A stretch of DNA of 64,000 bases from Actinokineospora inagensis DSM 44258 (lineage in GTDB: Bacteria > Actinomycetota > Actinomycetes > Mycobacteriales > Pseudonocardiaceae). Position numbers and translations under genes: made by a program. Numbering within the stretch: position 1 is the stretch's first letter; every line of letters begins with the position of its first letter. The stretch spans positions 110,064-174,063 of the forward strand of contig NZ_AXWW01000014.1 of assembly GCF_000482865.1 (NCBI RefSeq). The letters run 5' to 3'. Shown here piece by piece: positions 17,272-26,189 of this stretch. Under the pieces are notes generated by a model. That model was not told where the DNA came from. It worked only from the letters and a program-made list of their open reading frames with translations, and did no database searches.

Positions 17272-18193
17272 CTGGCGCCCCGAGACCGCCGACGACCAGG
17301 TCGAGCTGCCCCCGGACCTGGCCACCCACCTGCACGCCGCGGTCACCGCCGCCCCCAGCCTGGACTGCGTCGGCTTCTTCGAGCACGACGACTTCGTCTA
17401 CGGCCTCAACCGCTTGGTGGCCGACCCGACCGCCGCCCCCGGCACCGACCGCTGGGACTCCCTGCGCCGGCTCGGCGTCCAGTTGGCGGTGGCCTGGCGC
17501 GACCTGGACCGCGGCCTGCAGCCCATGCGCACCGGCCGTCTCATCAGGACAGTGGTGGACGCCGAGGGCGGGGCGGTCTTCTGCGAGACCGTTCGGCCCG
17601 GCATGCACGTCATCGGCGCGGTGTCGGCGGTCTCGGTCGACGACCGCGAAGCCGCCGACGCCGCCATCGCGTCCGTGGTCGAACACCTGCGCTCAGCGGA
17701 AAAACTCCCCTCCCAAAACCACGGCTCGTTCGCCGATTCCGGCCCGCCTGTCGCCGAGGCAGGCTCCGGCGAAGTGCTGCGAGCATCCGGTGACTCGTCC
17801 CTTGTGGACAGCCTCAGCACCTCGATCCGACTGGATGGCTTGCACGCCTTGGCCTTCTTCGCCCGCGGCGAGAAACTGGCCGATGTGGACTGCTTCGACT
17901 CCCCCGGACTGGCCTCGTTCCACGAACTCGCCACCCCAGCCGAACGGCGGCCACTGTACTCGGGACTGGGACAGGAACTCGCGGGGTTGGCGAGCCAGTT
18001 GAACCAGGCCACCTCGGGCGCGCTGGGGGGCCGGTTGCGGCGGATCGTGCTGGATGTGCAGTCCGGAGCAGTGTACTACCGGCGGTTGCCCCGGCAGCGG
18101 TACCTGGTGGGGGTGACGCTGGACCAGACCCGGGTCGGCCGGGCGGACCACCAGATGACGGATCTGGCGGACCACCTGAGCGCGGTGGCGTAG
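17249..18193 (+). CDS. Unknown protein with two similar halves, coupled to fxsT
   Basis: The 314-residue protein starts inside the end of the FxsT-like gene (23-base overlap) and so is translationally coupled. I do not recognise the family. The two halves look duplicated: GRLIRTVVDAEGGAVFCETV, then HVIGAVSAVSVDD and a terminal helix DAAIASVVEHL in the first, against GRLRRIVLDVQSGAVYYRRL, YLVGVTLDQTRVG and QMTDLADHLSAVA in the second. Each half has an alpha-beta-beta-beta-alpha rhythm like roadblock/LC7 domains, which often bind small GTPases or other NTPases. There is no catalytic motif, signal peptide or membrane segment. As a partner of the NB-ARC protein it could be an adaptor. FxsC is not recognised nearby, so this may fill its place. 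Confidence 0.72.
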   Translation: MSTSPRSDWRPETADDQVELPPDLATHLHAAVTAAPSLDCVGFFEHDDFVYGLNRLVADPTAAPGTDRWDSLRRLGVQLAVAWRDLDRGLQPMRTGRLIRTVVDAEGGAVFCETVRPGMHVIGAVSAVSVDDREAADAAIASVVEHLRSAEKLPSQNHGSFADSGPPVAEAGSGEVLRASGDSSLVDSLSTSIRLDGLHALAFFARGEKLADVDCFDSPGLASFHELATPAERRPLYSGLGQELAGLASQLNQATSGALGGRLRRIVLDVQSGAVYYRRLPRQRYLVGVTLDQTRVGRADHQMTDLADHLSAVA

Positions 18194-18200
18194 CGCCGTC

Positions 18201-20417
18201 TCAGCGGTTGGCGACGGACTCGAGGACGGCTTCGCGGACGCGGAAGCTGAAGTCGGCGAGGGCGCGTTCGGCGCGTTGGCGGACGGCGCCGGAGAGCAGG
18301 CCCGCGCGAACCAGGTCGACGAGGGCGCCACGGGCCGGGAGGGCGTCGGTGATGTTGTCGTAGGTGTCGCACATGCGGTCGAGGAGGTCGCGGGCGGCCG
18401 AGTCGACGCGGGTGGTGTTGGTGCGGTACCAGTCGGCGAGCACGGTGCGGAAGGTGGTGATCACCTGGCGGAGGAGGACGGCGGAGCCGGTGGCGGCGAC
18501 GACGGACTCCTCGCGGAGCTGCACGACCAGCGGGTCGGCCTCGGCGACGATGTCGTGGGCGAAGGCGTTCGGCGCGATGTGGATGTTGGCCAGGTCGTCC
18601 AAAGCGGACGTCGCCTCGTCGAAGAGTTCGGCCAGCACCGGGGGGAGCAGGCTTTCCTGCTGGGTGACGACCGGTGCGGTGTGGACGGTGGCGGCGAGGT
18701 CGTCGACCCGGCGGGTGAGGGCGTCGGCGAGTTCGCGCTGGCCCGCGGCGAGCCCGGCGAGCCAGGTCTCCAGTTGCCTGCGCAGGCCGACCAGCGAGTC
18801 CGGCTCGCTGTGCCGGGGCAGCCGGGTGCGGGCGGCTTCGAGGACGGCGGTGATGTCCTCGCCGAAGCTGTGCGGGCGGACCACCAGCAGGTCCCGACCG
18901 AGCAGGTCGCGCACCTGCACAACAGCCGTGTCCGTTGGCACGCCGACGACGACGAGGACGATCTCCGCGCCGGGCTGGGCGGCGCGCAGCGCGGCGATGC
19001 GCGCCAACGCCCGGCCGATCTCCGCCGAGTCCGCAAGGGACGGTGTGACGATCAGCGCGCAACCGCTGTCGAAGTCGGGGAAGGTGATCCAGAAGTCGGC
19101 GCGGGCCTGCGGGGAGGGGCCGAGCATGTGGTCGCGGCGCGGGTTCCAACCGGACCGCTCGGCCAGCCGCCAGATCTGGTTGACGACCTCGTCGTAGTCG
19201 GGGGCGCCGAACTCGTCGGCGGAGGCAGCGGCGAGCACGGCCTCGTCGACGAGCACCTCGGTGTTCGCGGCGACGGCGGCGTTGTCGGCCAGTCGGAAAG
19301 CCTTGCGGCACAACCTGATCACGTCACGCGCGTAGCCGCGGGTGAGTCTGCGGATCATGCGGATGGACACCGGGGTGAACGGTTCGATGCCGTTCTCGCC
19401 AAGGACCTCCTCGTGCGACCGCAGGACGAAGTCGGTGATCTCCTCGTCGGTGAGCCCGGCCAGGTCGACCCGGACCGGGATGCGGGCGCGCACGGCCGGG
19501 GTGAGCACCTCCCAGACGTCCGGGAGTCCACACAGGACCAAGCAGGCGCCGGTGCGGGCGCTGACCGCGAGCAGGTCCTGGAACCGGGCCATCAGCGTGT
19601 CGTTCGGCCGGTGGCGGGCCGAGAAGATCTTGTCCAGCTCGTCGATGACCAGCACGAACCGGTTGCGCAGCCCGGAGAACAGCAGGGCGATGACGCGCAG
19701 CGCCTCCAGCGCGGCGAGCTCGTTGTCGATCCGCCGGGTGATGCCCCGGTCGACCAGGATCTCGTCGGGTTCGGCGCCGGTGAGCCATTGCCACACGGCG
19801 TCGTCGAAACCGTTGCGCAGCAACAGGGTCAGCACAGTGCTGAAGTCGTGTTCACCGGTGACGCCGACCAGGGTCTGCTGGACCCGGCGGAGCAGGGCGC
19901 TCTCCAGCATGCCCAGCTCGCGGATGACCTTCTGCGGGGTGACCTGGCCCGCGGTCAGCGCCTGCAGCGCGTCGCCGGACAGGCCGGTCTCCTGCAGCGC
20001 GGCGGCGACCACGTCGGCGTAGTAGTCGCGGACCTGGGCGATCAGCGCGTCCCGGCCGACCTCGCGGAGGAACCGCAGGTAGAGCGACCGGAAGTCCTCG
20101 GCGTTGGCGTCGAGGTAGATCGCCTTGGTCGGCCCGCCGAGCGCGGCGCGGGCGCGGCGGACCAGCCGGACGGCGAGATGGGTCTTGCCGAGGCCGTAGT
20201 CGCCGAGCAGGGCGACGACCACGCCCGCCGAGCCGGACTCGGGTTCGGCGCCGAGGTAGTCGTCGAGCATCCGGTAGGCGCGGCGCATGGCGTCGGTGAC
20301 CACGGTGACGTCCGCGGTGGCCTGGTCACCCTCGACGACCGAGGTGCTGGCGACCGCCATCACGTTGTACGGGTTGCGCTTGCGCTCCCGCCGGGAGGGA
20401 CCCTGGACGCCGCTCAT
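18201..20417 (-). CDS. Large AAA/STAND-type ATPase, second gene of a two-NTPase module
   Basis: The 738-residue protein has Walker A LGDYGLGKTH (71-80), Walker B FVLVIDELDKIF near residue 255, and an ORC/Cdc6-like flow: a sensor-like segment ACLVLCGLPDVW, an arginine-rich TRGYARDVIRLCRKA helix and a winged-helix-like region. The last 300 residues hold a second alpha/beta domain (ALIVTPSLADSAEIG, EIVLVVVGVPTDTAVV, DLLVVRPHSFGED) resembling a PD-(D/E)xK- or receiver-like fold, then helical bundles. It overlaps the upstream P-loop gene by four bases and is convergent with the duplicated-domain gene at 17249-18193. No membrane segments are seen. The domain plan suggests a signal-coupled ATPase in a conflict or regulatory system; the exact function is not recognised. 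Confidence 0.82.
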   Translation of the reverse strand: MSGVQGPSRRERKRNPYNVMAVASTSVVEGDQATADVTVVTDAMRRAYRMLDDYLGAEPESGSAGVVVALLGDYGLGKTHLAVRLVRRARAALGGPTKAIYLDANAEDFRSLYLRFLREVGRDALIAQVRDYYADVVAAALQETGLSGDALQALTAGQVTPQKVIRELGMLESALLRRVQQTLVGVTGEHDFSTVLTLLLRNGFDDAVWQWLTGAEPDEILVDRGITRRIDNELAALEALRVIALLFSGLRNRFVLVIDELDKIFSARHRPNDTLMARFQDLLAVSARTGACLVLCGLPDVWEVLTPAVRARIPVRVDLAGLTDEEITDFVLRSHEEVLGENGIEPFTPVSIRMIRRLTRGYARDVIRLCRKAFRLADNAAVAANTEVLVDEAVLAAASADEFGAPDYDEVVNQIWRLAERSGWNPRRDHMLGPSPQARADFWITFPDFDSGCALIVTPSLADSAEIGRALARIAALRAAQPGAEIVLVVVGVPTDTAVVQVRDLLGRDLLVVRPHSFGEDITAVLEAARTRLPRHSEPDSLVGLRRQLETWLAGLAAGQRELADALTRRVDDLAATVHTAPVVTQQESLLPPVLAELFDEATSALDDLANIHIAPNAFAHDIVAEADPLVVQLREESVVAATGSAVLLRQVITTFRTVLADWYRTNTTRVDSAARDLLDRMCDTYDNITDALPARGALVDLVRAGLLSGAVRQRAERALADFSFRVREAVLESVANR

Positions 20418-21385
20418 GACTTGTTTCCCTTGGTGTATCGATTCAGGTCGTCGACGGTCACCGCATACGACTCAATGTAGTTCACCCGCTCGGCGCGCAA
20501 CATCTCGAACGTGCCGAGCAGGGTGCGCTGCAAGGTCTTGATCGACTTCGTGTGCACCAGCTCGGTGAGCGCCTGGTCGGCCACGACCCGCGGGTACCGG
20601 CCTGCCGCGCGGTGCCGGTGCAGCCGGTCGTCGACGAACCGGACCACGTCCGCCCTGGTCAGGGTGCGCAGCCGGAGCACGATCGGCGGGGTGCTGTCCT
20701 CCAGCTCGACCTCGATCCGGCGCACCTCGGCGTCGGTCAGCAGCGCGGACTCGGCCAGGTAGAGCACCCGGGGGCTGAGCATGCCGCTGGCGTAGACGTG
20801 CACCTCGCGGTGCAGGTCGAGGTGGTCGGGCAGCAGCACGACGAGCGCGACACCCGGGTCGAGCAGGCCGTCGAGCTCGGGGAGGATCTGGTCGGGGTCA
20901 CCGGAGTCCAGCTCGGCGGCGGCCGGGTCGACCAGCGCCCGCTCCTCGCGCAGGGTGCGCACCAATCGGCCACACGCCCAGCCGACCCGGGTGTTGATGC
21001 TGGCGGATTCGAGGGCGAGCGCGTGGCGGCGCAGGTCGGCCAGCACGACCCGGTCGGCCAGGCCGCCGACGAGCGCGTTGCGCGCCCACCAGGCGCAGCG
21101 GTTGACCAGGGCGCTCTTGCCGCAGCCGGACTCGCCGACCACCAGCACGTAACCGCCGGTGGACACGATGTCCTCGACGACCTCCGGGGGCTCGGTCGTC
21201 TCGTCCTCGGTCGGGCCGGCGAAGCGCTGGTAGGCCCGAGCGGTGCCGCACACGTCCACGTAGTGGTGATCGTGCGCGGCGTCGTCGATCGGACGCAGGG
21301 TGAGCATGGCCTTGCTCACCCGCCGCTGCGGTGGCACGAACGGGTTGAACGCGTCGCTCGCGCTCCCGTCGCCGCCGCGCACCAC
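20414..21385 (-). CDS. P-loop NTPase, first gene of a two-NTPase module
   Basis: The 323-residue protein is read from tandem GTG codons at 21385/21382 with a purine-rich GGAAGGGG upstream; the exact start is uncertain, and homology with the paralog begins near residue 30. Walker A is VGESGCGKSA (83-92). A hydrophobic strand ALVVLLPDHLDL may carry the Walker B position, followed by RVLYLAESALLTDAEVR. The C-terminal part ADVVRFVDDRLHRHRAAGRYPRV looks like a lid helix domain. The protein at 8828-9529 is its shorter paralog. It is coupled (ATGA) to the 738-residue ATPase, so the two probably form one complex. Confidence 0.78.
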   Translation of the reverse strand: MVRGGDGSASDAFNPFVPPQRRVSKAMLTLRPIDDAAHDHHYVDVCGTARAYQRFAGPTEDETTEPPEVVEDIVSTGGYVLVVGESGCGKSALVNRCAWWARNALVGGLADRVVLADLRRHALALESASINTRVGWACGRLVRTLREERALVDPAAAELDSGDPDQILPELDGLLDPGVALVVLLPDHLDLHREVHVYASGMLSPRVLYLAESALLTDAEVRRIEVELEDSTPPIVLRLRTLTRADVVRFVDDRLHRHRAAGRYPRVVADQALTELVHTKSIKTLQRTLLGTFEMLRAERVNYIESYAVTVDDLNRYTKGNKS

Positions 21386-21579
21386 CCCAAGCCCCTTCCC
21401 GCCCGTCGATCACCCCGAGGGATGCCGATGCTACCGAGCGCGTCGGTACGCCGTCCCGATAACCGGGCAGACGCACCCGACCGCGGGCAACCGGCATCCA
21501 GTGCGTGGACCCGCTGGACGGACCGGGGCGGGGCGTGGTTGAACACCTGGTGACCGGTTTCGGTGGGAACGGAGGTCTC

Positions 21580-22782
21580 ATGCGGTTACGGCTGGTGGGG
21601 TTGGTCGGACTGGTGGCCGGGGTGCTGGTGGTCCCGCAGGCCCAGGCGCAGCAGCGGGGCAACGTGGTGCTGGAGTGGTACGACGTCACGAAGCAGGTTT
21701 TGGCGGCCGAGCCCGCGCCGACGCAGATCACGAACAACCGTTCGTGGGCGATCGCTTGGCTGGCGGCCGCGCGGGTCGACCACGGCGGGCGGGATTTCAG
21801 TGGGCGGGATTTCGGGCGGGATTTCACTGACGCGGCGGTGGCTACGGCGGTGCACGACTCGTTGGTGCAGTTGGCACCGACTCAGGTAGGAGCGCTCGAC
21901 CAGGCGTTGACAACGACCCTGGATCGGGTACCGCGTGGCTCGGCTAAGGACCGTGGAAAGGCCGAAGGGGCCGCGCAGGCGCGGCGGGCGTTGGCGGAAC
22001 GCGAAGGGGATGGGCTGGATCCGGCTTCGGTGAACGCGCCATTCCCGGTACCGACTCCGGCGCCCGGTGTGTGGCAGCCGACTCCACCCGCCTACGGCCC
22101 CGCGATCCAGTACGGCAACCGGGTTGCCCGGCCCTACCTACTACGGCGCCCCAACCAGTTCCGGCCTGGGCCGCCGCCTGCGCTGGATTCGGAGCGGTAT
22201 CGCAAGGACCTCGCCGAGGTAAGGGACTACGGGTCTGCCACGAGTACCGTGCGCACGCCTGCCCAGACCGAGGTGGCGTCATTCTGGTATCAGGGATCGC
22301 AGCCTGCGTTCGTGGACGTGTTGCGGGTGGCGCTGGCAAAGTCGCCGTCGGCCCGGTTGGTGGCGGAGTTCAACGTCATCGCGGTCGATACCCAGATCGC
22401 CACCTCGGACGCGAAATACGCCTACCAACTCTGGCGCCCGGTGACCGCGCTGCGCGCGACAGGTCTACCGGACTGGACGCCGCTGCACGTGACGCCGTCG
22501 CACCCGGACTACCCGAGCGGCCACGCGACCTATGCGGGATTCGCGCAAGAGGTACTGACAGCGCTAACGGGTCCAGCACTGAGTGAACCGTTCGACCTGA
22601 CCAGTACTACGGCGCCGGGCGTGGTCTTCCACTACCGGGCGTGGAGCGAGATCACGAGGGACACCGTCAACGCGCGGGTGTGGTCGGGCATCCACACGCG
22701 AGTGGCGGACGAGGTGGGCGTACAGGTTGGCCGCAACGTCGCCGGTTACGACCTCACCAAGTTCGACTCACTGCTGCGATAA
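21580..22782 (+). CDS. Secreted vanadium-dependent haloperoxidase / PAP2-family protein
   Basis: The 400-residue protein starts at ATG 21580 with a GGAGGT ribosome binding site four bases upstream. An N-terminal signal peptide (MRLRLVGLVGLVAGVLVVP then QAQA) indicates export. The three vanadate/phosphate-binding blocks are present: AKYAYQLWRPVTALR with the K...RP pair, HPDYPSGHAT with the SGH acid-base histidine, and ARVWSGIHTRVADEVG, where the usual serine-arginine opening is A-R and the histidine follows in GIH. Such exported PAP2-like proteins may oxidise halides or act as phosphatases. It is a single gene facing a secreted hydrolase (convergent). The haloperoxidase-family assignment is firm; activity is not. 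Confidence 0.88.
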   Translation: MRLRLVGLVGLVAGVLVVPQAQAQQRGNVVLEWYDVTKQVLAAEPAPTQITNNRSWAIAWLAAARVDHGGRDFSGRDFGRDFTDAAVATAVHDSLVQLAPTQVGALDQALTTTLDRVPRGSAKDRGKAEGAAQARRALAEREGDGLDPASVNAPFPVPTPAPGVWQPTPPAYGPAIQYGNRVARPYLLRRPNQFRPGPPPALDSERYRKDLAEVRDYGSATSTVRTPAQTEVASFWYQGSQPAFVDVLRVALAKSPSARLVAEFNVIAVDTQIATSDAKYAYQLWRPVTALRATGLPDWTPLHVTPSHPDYPSGHATYAGFAQEVLTALTGPALSEPFDLTSTTAPGVVFHYRAWSEITRDTVNARVWSGIHTRVADEVGVQVGRNVAGYDLTKFDSLLR

Positions 22783-22787
22783 GACGA

Positions 22788-22819
22788 GCGGTCCCCACCC
22801 CGGCCGGGGTGGGGACCGC
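22788..22819. terminator. Bidirectional terminator between haloperoxidase and hydrolase genes
   Basis: A perfect 32-base palindrome lies five bases after the haloperoxidase stop and 12 bases before the convergent hydrolase stop. Its arms open GCGGTCCCCACCCC and close with the complement. It would terminate both transcripts. Confidence 0.85.
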
Positions 22820-22831
22820 CATCAACCCGGG

Positions 22832-24076
22832 CTACTTGATGAAGTGGGCGTCCGGGAAGCAGGGCGACGACCGGGTGAACAGGCCCCGGTCGCGGCCGTT
22901 GAGGTGGAGGTCGAAGAAGGCCGACAGGTACTCGTGCTGGGCGGCCAGCGACTCGGTGGGGTTGATGGTGCCGACCGTCCGGGCCGCGGCCTCGGGGGTG
23001 ATCAGGGCGCGGACGGCGGGGACGACGAACTGGAGGTCGGTAAAGCTGTAGTGGGTGGTGTGGTCGAGGTGCAGGTCCCGCTTCCAGCCGCGCTGGGTGG
23101 CCCAGAAGTCGGCCCAGGAGCGGTCGAACTCGGGAGTCCGGTGCGAATGCGGGATGGTCGTGCCCGACTCGTCGGTGAAATCGGCGCCGAACAGCATGAA
23201 CGGGCGGTCGAGGCCCTGGGTGACCACCTGGCCGGGCAGGTACGGATCGCTGCTGTAGCGGAGGGCGCCATCGATGTCGACACCCGCGTCGACCCGGCGG
23301 TCCTGGACCATGGTCTCCCCCGCGGTGTAGCCGCCGTAAGAGTGCCCGGCCATGCCCACGCGGGACATGTCGGCCATCGGAAGGGTGCGGGCGACCCAGT
23401 CGAGGACGAAGCGGCTGTCGGCGACGCGGACGTCGATCGCGGTCTTCATGGTCGCCGGGTCGGACTGGGTGATGTTCCCGTACACGACGCGGCCGTCCGG
23501 GAACTGCACCGCGGCGGACTCGTAGGTGTGTGACATGGACACGACGAGGTAACCGTGGCTGGCCAGGTCGTCGACCACGCTCGCGTTGAACTCCCGCGCG
23601 GAGCCGAACCCGGGCGAGTACAGCACCACGGGCCACTTACCCGGCGCGGCGGGCGCGTCGAGCACGGCGTTGCGGCGGGTCGCGGTCCAGTTGATGGAGC
23701 CGGACGGTAAGCCGAGCACGTCCGGGCTCGCGGCGAGCTGGTTCAGCACGGCCGCGACGCCCGAAGACACCCACGGCGCGCGGGTGCCGCCGGAGCGGGC
23801 GGCCGGGTAGCTGACGGTCACCATCAGCTCGCGCTGCCGGTCCGGGTGCCACGGGTCGACCCGGTGCGCGTCGACCAGGTCGACGTCGCGGGTGCCGACC
23901 GGGAGGTGACCGCTGAGCCGCGGCATGGTGATGGTGACCGGCGTCGTCGGAGTGGCGGCGGCAGGCGCGCCCGCGAGCACGGTGGCGGCGATCGCCGCGG
24001 CCGTGGCCGCGCCGAACACCCTTCTGGTCAATGTGGACAAGAGATCCCCTTGTTCGTTCTGGTCTGCCTGCGCCAT
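22832..24076 (-). CDS. Secreted alpha/beta hydrolase (PAF-acetylhydrolase-like)
   Basis: The 414-residue protein has a signal peptide with a Tat-like TRRVFGAA followed by a hydrophobic run and AGAPAAAT, so it is probably exported, possibly folded. The nucleophile elbow is VGMAGHSYGG; PVVLYSPGFGSA forms the oxyanion-hole strand, and D and H of the triad are likely in FGADFTDES and LDHTTHYSFTD. This layout fits the dienelactone hydrolase / platelet-activating-factor acetylhydrolase group, which includes esterases and polyester hydrolases. Start ATG 24076 is chosen over the upstream ATG at 24091; neither has a clear ribosome binding site. It is convergent with the haloperoxidase gene. Confidence 0.88.
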   Translation of the reverse strand: MAQADQNEQGDLLSTLTRRVFGAATAAAIAATVLAGAPAAATPTTPVTITMPRLSGHLPVGTRDVDLVDAHRVDPWHPDRQRELMVTVSYPAARSGGTRAPWVSSGVAAVLNQLAASPDVLGLPSGSINWTATRRNAVLDAPAAPGKWPVVLYSPGFGSAREFNASVVDDLASHGYLVVSMSHTYESAAVQFPDGRVVYGNITQSDPATMKTAIDVRVADSRFVLDWVARTLPMADMSRVGMAGHSYGGYTAGETMVQDRRVDAGVDIDGALRYSSDPYLPGQVVTQGLDRPFMLFGADFTDESGTTIPHSHRTPEFDRSWADFWATQRGWKRDLHLDHTTHYSFTDLQFVVPAVRALITPEAAARTVGTINPTESLAAQHEYLSAFFDLHLNGRDRGLFTRSSPCFPDAHFIK

Positions 24077-24234
24077 GGTCCAGATCTCCACGTGGAGACG
24101 GCATCACTCCGCGGGCGGACCCCGGTCGTCCTCCGGATGGGGGATGGGCATCGGCCATCAAGTTGTCTCAGCTTCAACAATGCAGCAGGCTCCACCCTGA
24201 CCGGTGTGCTCGGTCGGATGATGGAGGAAGACGG

Positions 24235-25716
24235 ATGGCGGACCCAACAACGCCCACGGCACTGCTCGCCGACGGCGCGTGGCAAGGCAAGGTCTGGACC
24301 GGATCGTGGACCGACGGCGGCGGGGGCACGTACCCCGCGGTCGAGCCCGCGACCGGCGAGTCCCTGGGCGCGGTCGGCAAAGCGACCCCGCAGGACGTGC
24401 ACGAGGCGGCCGAGCGCGCCGCCGTCGCGCAACGGGCCTGGGCGGCGGCCCCGTACGAACTGCGGGCGGCGGTGCTGCGCGGCGCGGGCGACCTGCTCAC
24501 CCTGCACGCGGAGGAGATCAAGGACTGGCTGGCCCGCGAGTCCGGCGCGATCCGCCCGTTCGGCGACTTCCAGGTCCACACCAGCGCCCAAGAGTGCTAC
24601 GAGGCCGCCGCGCTGCCGTCGCACCCCTACGGCGAACTCCTGCGGACCGGCGCACCGCGCCTGTCGTTCGCCCGGCGACTGCCCGCGGGCGTGGTCGGCG
24701 TGATCGCACCGTTCAACGTCCCCACCATCCTCGCTATCCGCGCGGTCGCCCCCGCGTTGGCCTTGGGCAACGCGGTCATCCTCAAGCCAGACCCACGCAC
24801 AGCGATCTCCGGCGGCGCGATGTTCGCCCGTATCTTCGCGGAGGCCGGACTGCCCGAGGGTCTGTTCCAGGTCCTGCCCGGCGGCGCCGATGTCGGTGAA
24901 GCCCTCGTTGTGGAGCCTGCCGTACGGGTCATCGCGTTCACCGGCTCTACGCGCGCGGGACGTGCGGTGGGCGCCTTGGCAGGTCAACACCTGAAGCGGG
25001 CTCACTTGGAGTTGGGCGGGAACTCAGCGCTGATCGTGCTACCGGACGTGGATGTCACCAAGGCGGCGTCGGTCGGAGCTTGGGGGACGTTCACGCACTC
25101 GGGTCAGATTTGCATGGCCACAAGTAGGCACCTCGTGCACGCCTCTATCGCGGAGGAGTACACGGCAACGTTGGCAGAGAAGGTGTCTGGCCTACCGGTT
25201 GGAGACCCGTACCGGTCACAGGTGGCCCTCGGCCCTCTTATCGACGCAGGCCAACGCGACCGTGTGCACGGTCTGGTGACCTCCAGCGTTTCCAGCGGCG
25301 CCACCGTGCGCACCGGCGGCACCTTCGAAGGCTTGTTCTACCGCCCCACCGTGCTGGGTGACGTCCCGCTCGACGCCCCGGCGTACCGGGAAGAGATCTT
25401 CGGCCCAGTAGCACCCGTCGTCCCGTTCAACTCCCTGGACGAGGTCGCGGCCCTGGCAGCCGACTCGGACTACGGCCTGTCCCTGGGCATCCTGACCGGC
25501 AACATCCAAGCAGGCCTCGACCTCGCCGAACGCATCCCTTCGGGCTTGGTCCACATCAACGACCAAACCGTCAACGACGAAGCCACCGCCCCCTTCGGCG
25601 GCGTCGCCTCCTCCGGCACCGGCTCCCGCCACGGCGGCGCCCAGGCGAACATCGAGGCCTTCACCGAAACCCAATGGCTCACCCTCCGCGGCGACCTCCC
25701 GATCTACCCGTTCTAG
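24235..25716 (+). CDS. Benzaldehyde-dehydrogenase-like aldehyde dehydrogenase
   Basis: The 493-residue protein starts at ATG 24235 after GGAGGAAGACGG. It has the full NAD(P)-dependent aldehyde dehydrogenase set: VGVIAPFNVP with the catalytic Asn, VILKPDP for cofactor binding, FTGSTRAGR, LELGGNSA with general-base E259, HSGQICMATSR with nucleophile C293, and EEIFGPV. The overall text is closest to benzaldehyde/vanillin dehydrogenases (XylC/Vdh type). It is divergent from the hydrolase gene and followed by a good terminator, so it is probably monocistronic. An aromatic aldehyde substrate is likely but inferred. Confidence 0.92.
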   Translation: MADPTTPTALLADGAWQGKVWTGSWTDGGGGTYPAVEPATGESLGAVGKATPQDVHEAAERAAVAQRAWAAAPYELRAAVLRGAGDLLTLHAEEIKDWLARESGAIRPFGDFQVHTSAQECYEAAALPSHPYGELLRTGAPRLSFARRLPAGVVGVIAPFNVPTILAIRAVAPALALGNAVILKPDPRTAISGGAMFARIFAEAGLPEGLFQVLPGGADVGEALVVEPAVRVIAFTGSTRAGRAVGALAGQHLKRAHLELGGNSALIVLPDVDVTKAASVGAWGTFTHSGQICMATSRHLVHASIAEEYTATLAEKVSGLPVGDPYRSQVALGPLIDAGQRDRVHGLVTSSVSSGATVRTGGTFEGLFYRPTVLGDVPLDAPAYREEIFGPVAPVVPFNSLDEVAALAADSDYGLSLGILTGNIQAGLDLAERIPSGLVHINDQTVNDEATAPFGGVASSGTGSRHGGAQANIEAFTETQWLTLRGDLPIYPF

Positions 25717-25723
25717 CCCCTCC

Positions 25724-25754
25724 GCAACGCGCCCTCCACCCGAGGGCGCGTTGC
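25724..25754 (+). terminator. Intrinsic-type terminator after the aldehyde dehydrogenase
   Basis: GCAACGCGCCCTC (25724-25736) pairs perfectly with GAGGGCGCGTTGC (25742-25754) across a five-base loop, seven bases after the stop codon. Confidence 0.85.
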
Positions 25755-25993
25755 CACCCCCCTCGCGGCGACCACCAGTCATCCCTGCCTTGCCGACAAC
25801 CCCACGGCTTCTGGTTGAACCGCTGTATCCGCGCCCAACAGCTCTACTTCGCCACAGCCCGCCCAGCCGACATCACCGTGTACAACGATCGGCTCCACCG
25901 GCCGACCTGGGAAGTCCGACCACACGCTTCGGCATCGCCCACGTGGCTCTTGATCGCCGATCGGCTTCAGAGCTATCCACAACGCGACGGTCT

Positions 25994-26080
25994 GTCCACA
26001 CCAACCACTGCAGCCAGCCGTTGATCTTGCTATCCCGGTAGACTGGCCTCGGGGACGCCCCCCGGGAAGGGTGGGGGCCG
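25994..26080 (-). repeat. Left arm of an inverted repeat around the uridine-kinase-like pseudogene
   Basis: Read on the minus strand, about 85 bases match the plus-strand segment 26983-27067, with a 32-base core (26035-26066) identical to 26996-27027. Similarity seems to continue in patches (a GCCCACAACCA block) toward 26140 on this side. In both copies the core begins CCCGGGGGGCGTCCCCGAGG. Flanking sequence 25755-25993 holds no convincing gene. Confidence 0.75.
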
Positions 26081-26189
26081 CCCGGGGTGGGTTTGTGCTG
26101 GTGGGTGGGGATTTCGAGTAGGTGTGTCTTGTTGTTGCCGGTGTTGTGGTTGTGGGCGACCTCGGTGTAGGTCTCGCGGGTACACGCGA

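Noticed and set aside
18276..20480. Plus-strand 734-residue frame
   Set aside because: It is complementary to the 738-residue ATPase gene, whose Walker motifs are intact, and its own text has no recognisable domain.
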